NCBI GenBank assembly: GCA_052174475.1
Contig: JBQMRO010000049.1
Location: forward strand, 88,571 to 152,570
Direction: 5' to 3'
DNA: 64,000 nucleotides
Origin: Arsenophonus sp052174475
GTDB lineage: Bacteria; Pseudomonadota; Gammaproteobacteria; Enterobacterales; Enterobacteriaceae
Positions within the stretch are counted from its first letter, which is position 1, and each line of letters starts with the position of its first letter. The position numbers and the translations under genes are program-made. Under the pieces are notes generated by a model. That model had not been told where the DNA came from and did not search any database. It saw only the letters and a list, made by a program, of their open reading frames with translations. Below are positions 61,989-64,000 of this stretch, piece after piece.

Positions 61989-63191
61989 ATGATACGTCTG
62001 ACAATTTTAGGCTCAACCGGTTCAATTGGTAAAACAACACTGTCAGTAGTTAAAGAAAATCTAGCAAAATTTAAAATTATAGCATTAGTTGCACATAAAA
62101 ATGTGGCTACTATGATTCAGCAATGCTTAGAATTCCAGCCACAATATGCTGCTATGTCAGACGAAAAATCAGCCAATAATTTAAGAAGCATACTAAGTAA
62201 ACAAGGATGTAAAACTAAAGTTTTATCAGGTCAAAAGGGAGTTTGTGAACTAGCCGCACTTGATAATGTTGATCAAGTTATGTCAGCAATTACTGGAATT
62301 GCTGGTTTAATACCAACATTAGCTGCGATCCGTCAAGGTAAGCGTATTTTATTAGCTAATAAAGAATCATTGATTACTAGTGGACAACTTTTTTTTGACG
62401 CAATTAAAAAATATGGCGCTCAGGTGTTGCCTATTGATAGTGAGCATAATGCTATATTTCAAAGTTTACCAATTAAAATTCAACGTAATTTAGGCTTTTC
62501 TAATCTTGAACAACACGGAATAACGCGCATAATATTAACCGGCTCGGGTGGTCCTTTTCTTAAAATTCCGCTCGCATCTCTTAAGAAGATGACACCTAAC
62601 GGGGCTTGTAATCACCCTAATTGGTCTATGGGGCGTAAGATCTCGGTTGATTCAGCAACGATGATTAACAAAGGGCTTGAGTATATTGAAGCACGGTATT
62701 TCTTTAATGCTTCAGACGATCAAATTGAAGTTATCATCCATCCGCAATCTGTTATTCATTCAATGGTTCGCTATCAAGATGGAAGTGTGATCGCTCAATT
62801 AGGTACGCCTGATATGCGAACACCAATTTCTTATAGTATGGCTTATCCAGATCGTATTCCTTCAGGTGCAGCTACGCTCGATTTTAAACAATTATCTTCA
62901 TTAACCTTTATTGCTCCAGATTATCAACGTTATCCCTGTTTAAAATTAGCAATTGATGCTTCTCATCATGGGCAAGCGGCAACTACAATTTTAAATGCTG
63001 CGAATGAAGTTTCTGTTGCTGCATTTTTAGCAGGAAAACTTCAATTTACTGATATTGCGCAAGTTAATATGGATACAGTAGAAAAGTTAAGTTTAGCCGA
63101 ACCTGATAGCATTGATGCAGTGTTAGCAATTGATAATGAAGCACGTCAAATGGCAATAAATTATATTGAAACATTAGCTATATCATATTAA
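61989..63191 (+). CDS. dxr: 1-deoxy-D-xylulose 5-phosphate reductoisomerase
   Basis: Dxr converts DXP to MEP with NADPH, an early step of the isoprenoid pathway completed in part by IspG in this window. The 400 residues are full length. Seen: the NADPH loop LTILGSTGSIGKTTLSVV at the start, LLANKESLITSG near 120, the metal- and substrate-binding region PIDSEHNAIFQSLP near 150, HPNWSMGRKISVDSATMINK near 205 followed by GLEYIEARYFF, and HPQSVIHSMVRYQDGSVIAQ near 255. The ribosome-binding site is weak. uppS, the next gene in E. coli, is not visible; an IS256 relic begins 197 bp later. Confidence 0.97.
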   Translation: MIRLTILGSTGSIGKTTLSVVKENLAKFKIIALVAHKNVATMIQQCLEFQPQYAAMSDEKSANNLRSILSKQGCKTKVLSGQKGVCELAALDNVDQVMSAITGIAGLIPTLAAIRQGKRILLANKESLITSGQLFFDAIKKYGAQVLPIDSEHNAIFQSLPIKIQRNLGFSNLEQHGITRIILTGSGGPFLKIPLASLKKMTPNGACNHPNWSMGRKISVDSATMINKGLEYIEARYFFNASDDQIEVIIHPQSVIHSMVRYQDGSVIAQLGTPDMRTPISYSMAYPDRIPSGAATLDFKQLSSLTFIAPDYQRYPCLKLAIDASHHGQAATTILNAANEVSVAAFLAGKLQFTDIAQVNMDTVEKLSLAEPDSIDAVLAIDNEARQMAINYIETLAISY

Positions 63192-63387
63192 TAAATAATT
63201 TAACTACTTAAATTTTTCTATATTTATTTCAGGTTAAATTTTAATAAAATTAAATAGCTTTAATGGTATTAAAAATATATAAAGTACTAGTTATTAGTTT
63301 ATTAGTATTAAATACTAATTTTTTTGATTCAAATTAAGTAATTTTACATTTATTATCCAAAGTAATTTTAAAACAATAAAGTTATTA

Positions 63388-64000
63388 GCAAATCTAGTGT
63401 AATTATGGTCATTCTTCGCTATAATTGCTTCGTGAATTTTCTATCCGTCCTTGAATTGGACGTTGTTTGCCAGTATGGTCAGAAGATAAAAATCCTCTTA
63501 GCCGGCTCCAGATTTCTAATCAAATTGGAGAGAATCTTAAATAACACTAAAATGGTTGTTTTTCTTGAACTACAGTGCTTTCTGCGTCGGATTCGTAGCA
63601 TCACTATCAAAAAATCAGACTCAACCGAATTCATCGTTCTTATTGACTCCAAGTGTGCTAACTGAAAGGCATAGAATGCCAATAGCTCTTCTCGCTCTTT
63701 CTCCAGCTTTTTCGTCTCTTTTTTAGGATACGCTGAAACCTTGCCAACAAAATATCAAGAACTTTATAAACAGAATTGCGGCTCTTTGCTAGTTAGACCT
63801 TCCCTCGCAGATCACCTTAACTTTCGGTGTTAAATGGCTTTGGGAAGTGAAGTTTAGCTAATTTTACTTCTGACTCTTAATAACCATCTTCAACCCTAAT
63901 CTAGCTCATTTATAATCATGCGTAGTTCTACCGATAATAAGCAGCATGCAAAGGCGATAATTTTTCCTGATAAAACGACATATACCTTTACCAAAAAAAT
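63388..64000 (-). mobile_element. IS256-family relic, running off the window edge
   Basis: The outer end is at 63384-63403 (TTATTAGCAAATCTAGTGTA). Reverse-strand translation at 63682-63479 begins MAFYAFQLAHLESIRTMNSV and continues RIRRRKHCSSRKTTILVLFK, matching the IS256-type C-terminal motif with IRTxNPIES and RTxRxKGCLSR. A further part near 63840-63700 corresponds to the preceding helix (AxxLFxKVSAYP). This 67-codon open stretch is the best-preserved IS256 coding fragment in the window. The 5' part lies beyond position 64000. Confidence 0.78.

Overview
The window looks like part of the chromosome of a host-restricted gammaproteobacterial symbiont of the order Enterobacterales (Serratia-, Sodalis- or Arsenophonus-like) in a middle stage of genome reduction. 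The reasons are: proteins that align end to end with enterobacterial orthologues, strong AT bias, only about 20 kb of recognisable intact coding sequence in 64 kb (roughly a third), long gene deserts, and decayed genes lying exactly where enterobacterial gene order predicts them. The presence of aroQ next to accBC fits Yersinia/Serratia-like or Arsenophonus-like lineages. I do not name a species.

Layout. 1-1318: accC (cut by the window edge), accB and aroQ on the minus strand. 1319-6080: a desert with an unidentified repeat and an IS481-family relic. 6081-8747: mreB, mreC and mreD, with mreD broken by an early in-frame TGA. 8790-11120: relics of yhdE and rng, and perhaps the start of yhdP. 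11423-12160: a miniature IS256 palindrome and an IS481 relic. 12330-14210: yibQ relic and intact envC. 14424-15380: IS1595-type relic. 15607-18450: yibN, secB, gpsA and a decayed cysE; grxC is deleted. 18511-19975: two IS256-family half-elements joined as a fold-back. 21255-23386: lipA, lipB and ybeD. 23387-34822: an 11.4-kb desert with three mobile-element relics, one unidentified repeat copy and two microsatellites. 34823-35809: ygfZ, alone. 36130-39050: IS1595, unidentified-repeat and IS256 relics. 39312-45766: a ruined nucleoside operon with an intact CNT transporter and deoD around decayed deoC and deoB; deoB is split by an IS481 element that is itself split by an IS1595 element. 46100-47415: IS256 relic. 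47437-52097: ispG, rodZ, rlmN and ndk on the minus strand. 52170-54520: IS256, IS1595 and IS481 relics. 54905-63191: map, then rpsB, tsf, pyrH, frr and dxr, with IS481 relics in two of the gaps. 63388 to the end: another IS256 relic.

The retained genes serve translation (rpsB, tsf, frr, map, rlmN), nucleotide supply (pyrH, ndk, deoD, CNT transporter), fatty acid and lipoate metabolism (accBC, lipA, lipB), isoprenoids (dxr, ispG), shikimate (aroQ), phospholipid precursors (gpsA), export (secB), Fe-S repair (ygfZ), and rod shape and division (mreBCD, rodZ, envC). Losses include serine acetyltransferase, RNase G, deoxyribose-phosphate aldolase and phosphopentomutase.

I found no tRNA, rRNA, CRISPR array, phage module or new defence system. 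The notable items are structural: nested insertions, fold-back and miniature IS forms, an unidentified three-copy repeat, start-codon decay in lipB, a nonsense codon in mreD, and a substitution in the substrate site of the nucleoside transporter. All family assignments come from recognising motifs by eye and have not been checked by a search.
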